A stretch of DNA of 64,000 nt, taken from NCBI GenBank assembly GCA_907163375.1, contig CAJQUW010003229.1, positions 1-64,000 of the forward strand, given 5' to 3'. A model generated the notes under the pieces. That model had not been told where the DNA came from and did no database searches. It saw only the letters and a list, made by a program, of their open reading frames with translations. Positions 33,586 through 43,556 of the stretch are shown here, one piece after another (position 1 is the first letter of the stretch; each line of letters starts with the position of its first letter). The position numbers were made by a program, and so were the translations under genes. The stretch is from Prostheceraeus crozeri (Eukaryota; Platyhelminthes; Polycladida; Euryleptidae).

Positions 33586-33775
33586 ATTTTTAGATGTAAT
33601 AAGTTTTTAGATGTAATAAGTTTTTAGATGTAATAAGTTTTTAGATGTAATAAGTTTTCAGATGTAATAAGTTTTTAGATGTAATAAGTTTTTAGATGTA
33701 ATAAATTTTTTAGATGTAATAAGTTTTTAGATGTAATAAATTTTTAGATGTTATAAATTTTTTAGATGTAATAAA
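33586..33775. repeat. 17-base minisatellite in Polinton B
   Basis: About eleven copies of TTTTTAGATGTAATAAG with small variations, directly downstream of the polymerase 3' end and of the unknown plus-strand gene. It lies where both transcription units end. Confidence 0.9.
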
Positions 33776-33783
33776 AAAATTAT

Positions 33784-36700
33784 TATTCCCACGTGTCATC
33801 ATCATCACTTAAATTACTCTCACAGATGATTGTTTGAAATATTTCAGCTTGAATATCTTCTCCGTTATAAGGTAACATAATTTCATTTTCATCAGGTGCT
33901 TGACGTTTAAGAATATTTATTTGAACAGAAAATTTTTTTTTTCAGTATTATTATTTTTATCAGGAATACTAATTCCAGTTTCGAAAGATCTTTTCCATGG
34001 TTTATTAACTGTAGTCGATAATGTTTTCCCCGAATATAATTTTAGAAAATCTTCTACTTTTACTTTATCTTGTGAATATCCTTTGAATGTTTTCTTTTCA
34101 CTAAGTCTCCCTTGTTCATCTACAGTAATACAATATTATATTTGGGAGCAATAAACATTGCAAAAATAATTCCACCATTTCCATAATCATTTTTTCCTTG
34201 ACACAATTCTCCTCCAACATATCCAGCAGCATCTAATTTATTAAAGAGCTCATTGGAAATATATATTGAATCAGTATCTGTATAATGAATGTATTTTTCT
34301 TTGAAACCATTAATTTCTAAAATAAAGTTATTCATGATTCTTCTAGAGTGAGAAAGAATGAAAGAACCTAAGTGTGATGGCATGAATGACGTCTTCCCAT
34401 CTTTTACAATATTAGTTTTGAGAAATTCATCATCTTCCATTTCTACTTTCGCTAAATATTGTTCATCATTTAATTTTTCATAATCTTTTACTTCTTGAGT
34501 GAAATTTTTTCTCAATGTATTCTCATTCCATAAATGATATTTAGTGGTTATATCTTTTTGCACAGTTTTGCCATATAGTGAATTCATCAATAATTTAATT
34601 AACTCATCACCTACAGTATTTCCTTCTGTTTTATATCTTTTTCTCAAATTAAAAAGTTTTTCAATATAATTTCGAAATGGTGAAACTTGATAATTTTTTT
34701 CATAAATTATACCATCAGTAATATGTAAGATTTTTCCCCCACATCTAACAATTTCTTGTATGTCTACAGAAGTTAATACATCATAACATATACCATTTCT
34801 AAACCTGATTACTTTTACATGAGAATTATTATTTTGATTTTTAACTTTATCTTTTATAGGAACTGGTTGGAAAAACATATCATTCGGATATTGAAACACA
34901 ACAGAGAATATTCCAGTTTTAGGTCTAAATGTTTGTGTATTAAATTTATATACTATTTCCCGCTCTTCTTCTTGACGAAATTTTCTAGCTGATTCAGCTT
35001 TAGGGTATTCTGAATTTTCATCATACATAGCTGATGGATATAAAGATGTTGCATCAAAAGCCATTAGAAATTCATTTTTTTGTTCAAGTAGGTGATTTGA
35101 AATTTTCTTACAAATTTCAGTTTTATCTCCTAAATCTCGATACTGCTTCATTAAATCTATTAAATTACTTCCAAGGGACAAAGTCCCCCCAGCGCAGCGA
35201 CCAGGTAAATACTGTTTTAATATTGGTAACAAGATGCTACAAAATGGCGATATGTATTTTCTTATATTTGCTGAAACTCTTCCACCTTTAACAGATTTTC
35301 TAATATAATTTCTAGCCCATAAATCTATATGAGAATGAATAATTATATTGTCATTTTGTACGCTTTTCTATGTTAAAGCAGAGGATGTCAAATTAGTAGT
35401 TATATCTTCACCAACTAAATCTCGCATACATTATTATATTTGCAGATACAAAAAGCTAAAGAAAAAATATCGTTAACTAAATATGGTCTCCATTCATTTT
35501 CTTTTTATTTATAATTTTCATGTGTTATGTCTCCAATTTCATAATTTAATTTACACACATTCGTAGGAATTTTAAAATTCTCACACCATTTAGAAAGACT
35601 TGTTTTTACATGTTGATAACTACATTTCATTATTATAGTTTGAAGTGCTAATTTACCTGAAAGTGAATCTTTTTTCATATTGTTTTTAAATCTAAGAGAT
35701 TTTTGAATATATCTACTAACACATTCAGTTGTATAAGGATTTTGTAATGAAGCAGTCAATATTCCTCTTGAAGTTTTAAGAGGCGGTTTAGATAATTTAA
35801 AATTAGCTTTTATCGGAAAATAGGAATCAAAACCTGATGAATTGTGAGCTATTAAAGTTACTCTAGAATAATTAAATTTTCCAAGAGTTTTAAAAAATTG
35901 ATGGATCGGACATACGTCCTCTGGGTTTCCCCCGATCGAACATTCATCATCCTCAGTTCTCGTAAATATTTTCACACAATTTTGAAGTTTATTAAATTCT
36001 AATTCAGTTAAATTATTATACTCATCAATCTGTTTTTTAAGTTTTTTAATTTCATCTTCATCTTTTGATCGTTTAATTTTAATCATATCACTTAACAAAC
36101 GTGTTTCTAATTCTTTCAATTTTTGTTTCGGTAAACAACATATAAATTTATTAAAATTAATAGCTCCTACAGCGTAAGGAATAGGATGAGCTGTTGAACA
36201 GTTAGGATCGGGAAAAGTTTCGAGATCCCAAATATATGTTAAACCATAGTCAATTTTTTTCTTTGTTATGATTTTATATTGACGCGTTGTTAGATTTTCA
36301 TCAGTAACTGTTTTATATATGGGTTTGAAATTATTTTCAATTTCTCTAATAGCTTTTAATTTATGAGATTTATTAATTAAACAATAGTGACCAATTGTTG
36401 AACCTGCGTGAAAATAATTGTAATAAACATAATTATGAAACGTTTCAATTCCTCTAGGATTTAAATGACGATTGGCAGGACTATAATATTGAACGCATTC
36501 TCCAAAATATTTATTGAATTGAGAAAATTTGCAGTTTGACATTACTCCTGTTCTAGATGTGGCTTTCTCTTTATATAAAAAATTATTAAACATTTCTTTC
36601 ATAATTTCTCCCTGTTCTTCATTAAAACCTCGTAAAACATTATAACATTTAATAAAACAAAAATCTTCAGAAGGAATATAACAATATTCAACGAAATATT

Positions 36701-37271
36701 CTTTGATTCTATATTTCATATTAATCCCTGCCCCTCTATGCGATCTTTGTACTAACTTCATTCCAAAATCTTCATATTTAATGTTACCTGTAAAAATCCA
36801 TTCGTTAGCATCGGATTTCTCATCCAGATTCGAAAACCATATTTCAAATGAATTTTTATTATAGGTTACGTAAAAATTTTGAATTATATTTTCCTGATCT
36901 TTAACAACTTTTCCAAATAAATTAATAATTTTACCATTTGCTAAAAGTTTCCTCATATCATTTACTACATTAATAAAATATACATTTTCATATTTAATTT
37001 CATTTGGATTAAATAAATTACATAAATCATCACCAAGTTCATCCTTAATTCTATCATCAAAAAAGATATCACTAATAGGAGTTTCTAATATTTCTTTTGT
37101 TCCACGTTTCTGTTTTTTAGTATTACGTCTAATACTACGCCTAGTACGTTTCTGTTTTTTAATACGTTTACTACGTTTACTATGTTTAATTTGCGCATCA
37201 AACTCAGCAGTTTGTTTCTTGATTAATTCATCAATCCTAGACGTTTGTCCGAGAGACATTTCACGATTCAT
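33784..37271 (-). pseudogene. polB: Polinton B family B DNA polymerase (protein-primed type)
   Basis: About 1,160 codons. Start MNREMSLGQTSRID, then a very basic stretch (KRSKRIKKQKRTRRS). Exonuclease motifs: IWDLETFPDPN (DxE) and IAHNSSGFDSYF (Nx3-5D). Polymerase motifs: A in FDATSLYPSAMYD, B in LLMNSLYGKTVQKD, C in YTDTDSIYI. The organisation is that of Polinton/adenovirus-type protein-primed polymerases, which copy linear genomes from the terminal repeats. Lesions: TAA at about 35,503, a frameshift near 35,430, TAG near 35,372, frameshifts near 34,137 and 33,937. Hairpin inserts at 35,175-35,187 and 35,908-35,931 lie in the coding frame. A lost this gene and has an unrelated-looking polymerase instead. 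Confidence 0.9.
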
Positions 37272-37320
37272 ATTTTTTAAAAGAAAAAATGAATTTTTAC
37301 ATAGAACCTCGGTTCCGTTT

Positions 37321-37638
37321 TTACATATACACAGGAATATGTAATTGATGTAATGTTTCTAATTCATGTGTTGTTAAATGTTCTTTCTTAACCAACCACC
37401 ATAAATTATTATACGCCAAAAATACTCGGAAACTTCTTAAACAAAGTGGAAAGTCTTTTGTTTTAACACACGGTTTAATACCATGTTTTGTTTTATAATC
37501 TGTAACGAACGCTACGTATTTATCATGATAATAAAATCTAACTTCTTTCTTCGAATTTACAGGATTTGTAGGATGACGATAATCTTTTAAAACTGGTACA
37601 TGCTCTATCTTGTAAGCACTCAACATATTTTTTTTCAT
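37321..37638 (-). CDS. Polinton B small conserved-looking protein, unknown
   Basis: Open frame; the likely start is MKKNMLSAYKIEHV at 37,638, with TAATAAAAATG context. About 106 residues, with aromatic-rich RFYYHDKYVAFVTDYKTKHG and a C-terminal LETLHQLHIPVYM. Undamaged although its neighbours are broken. It is placed between ATPase and polymerase and read in the same direction. Not recognised. Confidence 0.5.
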   Translation of the reverse strand: MKKNMLSAYKIEHVPVLKDYRHPTNPVNSKKEVRFYYHDKYVAFVTDYKTKHGIKPCVKTKDFPLCLRSFRVFLAYNNLWWLVKKEHLTTHELETLHQLHIPVYM

Positions 37639-37696
37639 TTTTATTAACAAAAAATTTATAAGAAAAAATTATTCGTTCACTACGCGAAAATATTTT

Positions 37697-38442
37697 CTAT
37701 AACTCTATCATGAATTTTTTATCAATATTAATTGTGATAAATCCATAATCTTTTGACCAAGCATTGTTACACGATTGTTTAAATTCATCTTTATTTCTTA
37801 CGCATAAATCTCTTAACAAATCACTTAAGTTTCTTGCATTTATTTCAAATAGTATAAATATATTTGCATTCTTTCTAATAACACTTCCGTCTAATGAATA
37901 CATACTTTGTGTTAAATAAAATACACTACAGTTGTTATGTCTACCTCTTGTGAAATAATTTCTCTGAACTGACTGATTTCTATCATTAACGCAATCATCA
38001 AAAATTACATAATGTTTCATTGTTTTATCTAGTTTACTAGGATCTTGCATATTACCACTATCATCTATTAATTGTATCTTTATATGCTTATTTTTATTAG
38101 ATTCAACTAACTGATTATTTTTTGCTGCTTCTTCACACCACGAACTTATTTCTTCTTCATCTTCAGATTTTTCATATTCTTTGAATAATGAAGCAATTGC
38201 TGTTTTTTAAGATTATTTTCAAATCCATATTTTAAAAATTGATAGACGGGTTGTTCTGCTGTTGTTGTATAAATTATAAGATTGTTATAATCCAAAAAAT
38301 TTGGAGTCGTTAAAATTTTAAATAATAGATATGTTTTTCCACATCCTGATCTTCCACAAATAACTGACAAAACTTTATTAGATAAATTTGGATGATGATT
38401 AAATTTAAGTTTCTTTTTATTTAATGGGGGTAGTTCACTCAT
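37697..38442 (-). pseudogene. Polinton B DNA-packaging ATPase (FtsK/HerA, A32-like)
   Basis: Start MSELPPLNKKK after ATTAAAAAATG. Walker A is ICGRSGCGKTYLL (residues about 29-41), Walker B is HYVIFDDCVND, and the downstream TRGRHNNCSVFYLTQS is the sensor-like motif of this family. It would pump the genome into the capsid. One frameshift near 38,207, in a run of A, is the only lesion. The A homologue (42,214-44,360) is split by a Harbinger transposon. Confidence 0.85.
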
Positions 38443-38522
38443 TTTTTAATAAAAAAAATTATTTTTATTTTATTTTTATTTTTAAAGAAGAAGAAGAAAA
38501 TTAAACTTCTCTAGCTTCGCGT

Positions 38523-38562
38523 GGGAGTTTATACCTCCCGAACGGGAGTTTATACCTCCCGA
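38523..38562. repeat. Tandem GGGAGTTTATACCTCCC hairpins
   Basis: Two copies of GGGAGTTTATACCTCCCGAAC in tandem between ATPase and penton genes; each can fold. The second extends into the gene end. Confidence 0.8.
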
Positions 38563-39331
38563 ACCAAAAGATCTATCATAATATCTTCACCTCCAAAATT
38601 TATTTCTTGTCCTTTCTCATCAGTGATTCTAATGTTAATGTTGTTAATAGTTTTTCTTGTAATAGGGAAATATATTAATGTTTGTGGAATTACATTTAAT
38701 CTATAACCAATGGGTACAGTAAAAGCTGGAAAACTGAATATTAAATTTGACAATTTACCATTTATATATCCTCCTTCAATAATGTCACAATGTACAACAA
38801 TTGAATTTATTTCAGTTATTTTTGGAATCTTCTCACCTAAATGATAACCTTGACTATAGGTTTGTTTATTAAATCCTAATAGCTTTGACAATGATCTATC
38901 ATGATTAAAATCAACTTGATGATTTTCGTTTAAAGTAAGAGAAAATTTATTAACTGCCGGTTCAACTGCGAAATGTAATTGTTTCTTATCTTTAAATGGT
39001 ATACCTAAATGTCTCTTAATTTCATTTGATATTGATTCAACTTCGTAAGAACCAGGAAGAAAAGTTTGTATTTTCCATGTTTTGCCTTTATCAGTAGAAT
39101 ATCTAAATTGATCATTCACATCTTTGATAACGTTTTGAATAGTGTTAAATGTAGAGAAACTAGTCACTGCTAATTTTTATTTTGTTCCAAATGTAGAATG
39201 GGTTCTAAATTACAAGTGTGTGATGAAGTAGTTGTTATAATTTTTAACGTCGTACTAAATTTTGATGAACCCAAAATCTCTGTTAGATTTTCTAAATGAT
39301 TATTAATTTTGTCTAAATCTGCTGAACACAT
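38550..39331 (-). pseudogene. Polinton B penton-like minor capsid protein
   Basis: The A copy shows that the start is the ATG at 39,331 (MCSADLDKINNHLEN, after CTAAAAAATG). The main frame runs 38,550-39,167 with SFSTFNTIQNVIKDVNDQF, SYEVESISNEIKRHLGI, DRSLSKLLGFN, ITEINSIVVHCDIIEGGYIN and RITDEKGQEINFGGED. It is strand-rich, as expected for the single jelly-roll vertex protein of Polintons. A small deletion near 39,170, compared with A, puts the N-terminus out of frame. Confidence 0.75.
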
Positions 39332-39350
39332 TTTTTAGTTAAAATTTTGA

Positions 39351-39440
39351 ATAAATATTATAGATAAAAATCGTAGATAAAAATCATAGATAAAAATCAT
39401 AGATAAAAATCATAAATAAAAATCATAGATAAAAATTAGA
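39351..39440. repeat. 14-base tandem repeat
   Basis: About six copies of ATAGATAAAAATC in the intergenic gap between penton-like and coiled-coil genes of Polinton B. Confidence 0.85.
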
Positions 39441-39469
39441 AACAACATATTTCAGCTACGGGGGAAGCC

Positions 39470-40294
39470 CTAGAACATTCGGTTCGTTATACTTTTATAA
39501 TCCTTTTCATTTAGAATCTTCTTTTCTAACAGTCTTTTCAATATAGCATGAATTTCATTGAAACTAGAATTATGTCCTTCTTTTATTGCAGATATTAAAA
39601 TATTTAATCTATTTAGTAATTGTTGTGGATCATCTGGTAAAAATATGGTTGTTTCTGTTTTCTGTTTTTCGGATAAACCTTTTCCTACTTTAACTCCCGT
39701 TGATAATAAATTTTCTAATTGTTTATAACGTCTAAGAGAATTTACTGCACCAACTCTATCTAACATAGCTTTATATTTTATGAGATCTTCTACAGCATAA
39801 TTATTTAAATCTGCTCCTCTTAAAAGATCAACAAAATTTCTATCTAAACTAAAAGGAGATTTATCTGGTGAAAAAATTAAACCTCGAAAAGGTTGTGGAA
39901 ATATTTCTTTTTGTCCGAGATAAAATCTAGGTATTGTTTTTCCATCTATAAATGAAATAGAATGTTCAAATTGCATAGATTTTGGTAATTTCTTATTAAT
40001 GTTTGATTCTAGTAATCCATAGTCATCTAATATAGTTTTGTGCTCTGGATCTGTTATATCAATTTGTTTATCATTATTTGTACTTTCTTTTTCAAGAGTT
40101 TTAAATGGTTTCATAGTTTTCTCAAAATCAGTTTTTACTTGCTCGGTTTGCTGCATTTTTTCAAACATATCAGATTGAATACCAGCTTTTATCATTCTAT
40201 GTTGAAGATGATTTTCTTTCATAATATTTCTTTGTTTTATTAACTCTTCTAATTGTTTTATTCTTTTAAAATTATCAGCTCTAATTTTATCCAT
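39470..40294 (-). CDS. Polinton B conserved protein with coiled coil
   Basis: Intact frame; likely start MDKIRADNFKRIKQL at 40,294 (TTTTAAAAATGG), although the frame opens to 40,360. N-terminal 90 residues form a coiled coil; then DYGLLESNINKKLPKSMQFE, SFIDGKTIPRFYLGQKE, SLDRNFVDLLRGADLNNYAV, and a C-terminal FLPDDPQQLLNRLNILISA, EGHNSSFNEIHAILKRLLEK block. The last block is shared by many Polinton-encoded proteins. Function unknown; position next to the capsid genes suggests a virion or assembly role. Confidence 0.65.
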   Translation of the reverse strand: MDKIRADNFKRIKQLEELIKQRNIMKENHLQHRMIKAGIQSDMFEKMQQTEQVKTDFEKTMKPFKTLEKESTNNDKQIDITDPEHKTILDDYGLLESNINKKLPKSMQFEHSISFIDGKTIPRFYLGQKEIFPQPFRGLIFSPDKSPFSLDRNFVDLLRGADLNNYAVEDLIKYKAMLDRVGAVNSLRRYKQLENLLSTGVKVGKGLSEKQKTETTIFLPDDPQQLLNRLNILISAIKEGHNSSFNEIHAILKRLLEKKILNEKDYKSITNRMF

Positions 40295-40415
40295 TTTTAA
40301 AATATAATATTTGAATTTTGTGGTAACATTGGAATACAGCAAAAACATTTTACTGAACAAATTATTTTTTTATTGCTTTGTTGTTTGACATCTTTTCGTT
40401 TAAAGTTTTCTCGTT

Positions 40416-41075
40416 TTAAGTTTTGTTTAATAAAGTTTTGCTTAAATTTTCGCTTAAAGTTTTTAGCTCTTCTAAAAAAATTTTGTCATTTTCTTCATTA
40501 GAAATTTTACCATCACTGGAAATTTTGCCATCCTGTCTATTCTTATCATCAACTTTTTCGGACTGTAATTGAAAGGTTTGATTTACTTCATTAGCTATTT
40601 GATCAAATTTTTCAATCTCATCTAACGTAATAACATTATCATCACATACTCTTTGAAAGTAGTAATGTAGTTTATCATAGACTTCTTTAATATGTAAATG
40701 CTTAGTTTTTAATGATTTTCGTTTCTTAGTTATTAAAGATTTATCTAACATTGTAACAAGTGAAGTTGCAAAAACACCCGTACCTGTTAAAGATGTAGCA
40801 ACTACTGGAATTACTAAAACACCTGAAGTTATTATAATTGTGAATACCCCTAAACTTACTGTTATAAAGATTCCAATTCCTGGTGTTACATTCTTAACTT
40901 TAGTCCATCTGTTTCTTAATTTTCTATAATGTTCTAATCTTAATAATAATTGAGATTCCTTATCTTTCATATAACGTACTCTATCTTTGTGTTTTTCTTT
41001 ATTCAATTCACTTATTTTTAACTGTGATAACGAAGGATATAGTCTTGTGGTTTCATCCACTTTTGTTTCTTCCAT
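40416..41075 (-). CDS. Polinton B membrane protein (TIR-embedded)
   Basis: Intact frame; start MEETKVDETTRLYP at 41,075 (CTTTAAAAATGG). A basic helix RYMKDKESQLLLRLEHYRKL is followed by two hydrophobic segments, GIGIFITVSLGVFTIIITSG and VLVIPVVATSLTGTGVFATS, then KKRKSLK and an acidic tail ending SENLSKTLLNKT. The 5' part lies in the right terminal repeat, so its promoter is copied at both ends of the element. Likely a membrane-inserted protein; role unknown. Confidence 0.7.
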   Translation of the reverse strand: MEETKVDETTRLYPSLSQLKISELNKEKHKDRVRYMKDKESQLLLRLEHYRKLRNRWTKVKNVTPGIGIFITVSLGVFTIIITSGVLVIPVVATSLTGTGVFATSLVTMLDKSLITKKRKSLKTKHLHIKEVYDKLHYYFQRVCDDNVITLDEIEKFDQIANEVNQTFQLQSEKVDDKNRQDGKISSDGKISNEENDKIFLEELKTLSENLSKTLLNKT

Positions 41076-41519
41076 TTTTAAAGAAATATTTTTAGTCACA
41101 TGATATATTTTAAAAACCTGAAAGATGGATAAAATTCATGAATTTGAAAATCTTAACTTTTATGATTTTCGGTGTCCTGGAACGGTCATGATTTTGGGAG
41201 TAAAAATTGTAATTCTCAACTTTTGAGATTCTTAACTTTTATGATTTTTCGGTGTCCTGGAACGGTCATGATTTTAAGGGTGAAAATTGTAATTCTCAAA
41301 TTTTGAGATTTTGAAAAATTTGAAAATTGGGTATTTTTAAAAACGCTTAAATTTTCGCCCTTCGGCCTTCGGCCACGTGAAATTTGAAGTCTACCTAAAT
41401 TTTTGAAATTTTTGAAATTTTGATTTTTGAAAAAACCCGCAAAAGTGTGACATCCGGCGCAAGCGAAGCGAAGCAAAGCGAAGCGAAGCGTCGCGCCGGA
41501 TGTCACACTATATACTACT
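40900..41519 (-). repeat. Right terminal inverted repeat of Polinton B
   Basis: Inverted copy of 25,125-25,780, with the hairpin at 41,446-41,511 and the GACCGTTCCAGGACACCGAA unit twice. The inner limit is approximate because the left copy has a deletion. Confidence 0.9.
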
Positions 41520-41525
41520 TGAAGT
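41520..41525. repeat. Target site duplication of Polinton B, right copy
   Basis: TGAAGT, same as 25,119-25,124. Confidence 0.95.
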
Positions 41526-42151
41526 AGCACTAACTAGTTTTTCAACATTTAATACGATACAGAATATTATCAAAAATGTAAATGACCAGTTTAAATATTC
41601 TATTGACAAAGGCAAAACTTGGAAAATACTGACTTTTCCTCCCGGTTCTTATGAAGTTGAATCAATTTCAAATGAAATAAAGAGACATTTAGGCATTCAA
41701 TTTAAAGACAAAAAACAATTACATTTCGCAGTTGAATCAACAGTTGATAAATTTTCTCCTACTTTAGATGAAAATCATCAAGTTGATTTTAACATTAATA
41801 GGTCCTTATCAAGATTATTAGGATTTAAAAAGAAAGTCTTTAATAAAGGTTTTCACATAAGTGAAAATATACCTAAAATAACTGAAATAAATTCAATCAA
41901 CGTTCAGTGTGATATTATAGAAGGTGGTTATGTAAATGGATAACTAACAAGTAATATCTTCAGTTATCCAGCATTTACAGCTCCGATTGGCTACAGTTTG
42001 AATTAATCCCAAAATCATTCATATATTTTCCAGTTACAAGAAAAACGATTAATTCAATTACCATCAAAATAACAGATAAGAAAGGAAAGGAAATAAATTT
42101 TGGAGGTGAAGAGATTATGATAGATCTATTATTACGTGAAGTTTCACTAAT
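41520..42151 (+). pseudogene. Polinton A penton-like minor capsid protein, 3' part
   Basis: Continues the gene begun at 24,963. It has SFSTFNTIQNIIKNVNDQF, NRSLSRLLGFKKKVF, ITEINSINVQCDIIEGGY and, after a stop at 41,941-41,943 and a frameshift near 42,005, KGKEINFGGEEIMIDLLL. The order and residues follow Polinton B's 38,550-39,331 closely. The gene is on the plus strand while the next gene (ATPase) is on the minus strand, unlike in B where both are the same way round. Confidence 0.8.
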
Positions 42152-42729
42152 GTTAAATATTTTTTTCTCATTCAAACAAATTTTCCAACAGACGGAGTCT
42201 GTGAACAAATCTTTTATAACTCTATCATTTACTTTTTGTCAATATTAATAGTAATAAATCCATAATCTTTTGACCAAGCATTACTACATGATTGTTTAAA
42301 TTCATCTCTATTTTTTATACATAAATCTCTTAGCAAATCACTTTAGTTTCTTGAATTAATTTCAAGTAACATAAATATATTCGCATTCTTTCTAATAACA
42401 CCTCCGTCTAATGAATACATAATTTGTGTTAAATAGAAAACGCTACAATTATTATGTCTTCCTCTTGTAAAATAATTTCTCTGAATTGATTGATCTTTAT
42501 TATTTACACAATCATCAAAAACTATAAAGGGCCGTATGCACCAACAATAGCTTTGCCACAGATTTAACCTGTGGTTTGTTAACCAGATGGCTATATTTAA
42601 AACGCAGGCGATATGCACCAAGTTTAATCCTCGATGGATAGTAAACCATCGATGGTTAATTTATCCATCATGAAGTGTGACGTTTTAGCGTAATAGTTCT
42701 ATTTATAGTAATTACGCTATCATTCTACG

Positions 42730-43556
42730 TCAGCTCAGAGGATAAAAAGTGAAGTCTCCCTCAGAAAGACAATAGGACAGCATGACTCGACAACGGGCGA
42801 GGAACTTCACTCCGGCTGAGGCAGTACATTGATCGAAAAATAGTCTTTTCTGCTGCGATAAAGCTCCGATGCAGATGTTGTCTATTTTCACATGAGTGTC
42901 ATCCACAACTCCGACAACTCCAGGAAATCTGTGTTTTTGGAAAAATCGGCGGCAATTTCTTGGCGCTCTTGTACAGATGGGAGTTGAATAAGGCACTACT
43001 GAAAGTGCACCCTCTATGAAAGAGACGGAAACGTGCCTACTGCAGTTTAGTGCACCCTAAAACAACGGCGCATTCTCCCGCAAACGATGACTACGCACAT
43101 TACACCGAAGCGCGCGCTCGGTGTAATGTGCGAAGACGAAAACGAAGACACACGAAGACACAAAGACACTCATTTATAACTATAGGGAAGAACGAACGGC
43201 ATTCATTCTGTTGATTAAATCATGTTGATCTCACATGCATTTTAGGGTGCACTAAACTGCAGTAGGGGTAAAAGAGGGTGCACTAAACTGCAGTAGTGCC
43301 GTTGAATAAACCGACGAGCAGCAAGAGCAATAACATTAGACACACGAACTATTCTGCAAGCTGTATTGAAATAGTTGAACCAGATAACAAAAAGTCCCTT
43401 TAGTAAAACGAAATCGTTGTCTAAATTCCTCTTCGCCAGACGAATCCAATATTCTATCGGGACGAGTTTTGCAATTGTTCTCTTTGAGCGCGTTCCAATT
43501 TGTGAAAGCTGGTTAAGATAATCATAATGCTCAAATGGATCTATTTTCATTTGCAT
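42730..43556 (-). pseudogene. Harbinger transposase remnant
   Basis: The 5' part (43,310-43,556) has DYLNQLSQIGTRSKRTIAK and VSNVIALAARRFIQ. The MITE interrupts it. The 3' part has the catalytic block FPGVVGVVDDTHVKID with the first DDE-type aspartate, and KFLARCRVMLSYC follows. One frameshift lies near 42,930. Truncated: the later catalytic D and E are not visible. The accessory Myb-like gene is not seen. Confidence 0.75.
42992..43300. mobile_element. 309-bp MITE inside the Harbinger transposase
   Basis: Flanked by a perfect 9-base duplication GTTGAATAA (42,983-42,991 and 43,301-43,309). Ends GGCACTACTG and CAGTAGTGCC are inverted. CTGCAGTTTAGTGCACCCT is present once at the left and twice inverted at the right. 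A central hairpin CGCACATTACACCGA / TCGGTGTAATGTGCG lies at 43,092-43,130. Nine-base duplications fit Mutator-like elements. Confidence 0.9.

Larger units (their letters stand above)
25125..41519. mobile_element. Polinton/Maverick B (inner, near-complete, 16.4 kb)
   Basis: Begins AGTAGTATATAGTGTGAC and ends with its inverted copy; exact 6-base duplication TGAAGT on both sides. It carries the core Polinton set: family B DNA polymerase, DDE integrase, packaging ATPase, adenain-like protease, major and minor capsid proteins, plus virion-like accessory proteins. All but two genes are on the minus strand. Coding starts have a shared T-rich then TAAAA(A)ATG context. Base composition is strongly AT-rich, interrupted by short GC-rich hairpins. 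Five genes are open, the others have one to several lesions, mostly single-base indels in A runs, so the insertion is fairly young but probably inactive. Confidence 0.95.

Noticed and set aside
33586-33775. Regular short repeats suggesting a CRISPR array
   Set aside because: The copies abut each other without spacers and the context is a eukaryotic Polinton.
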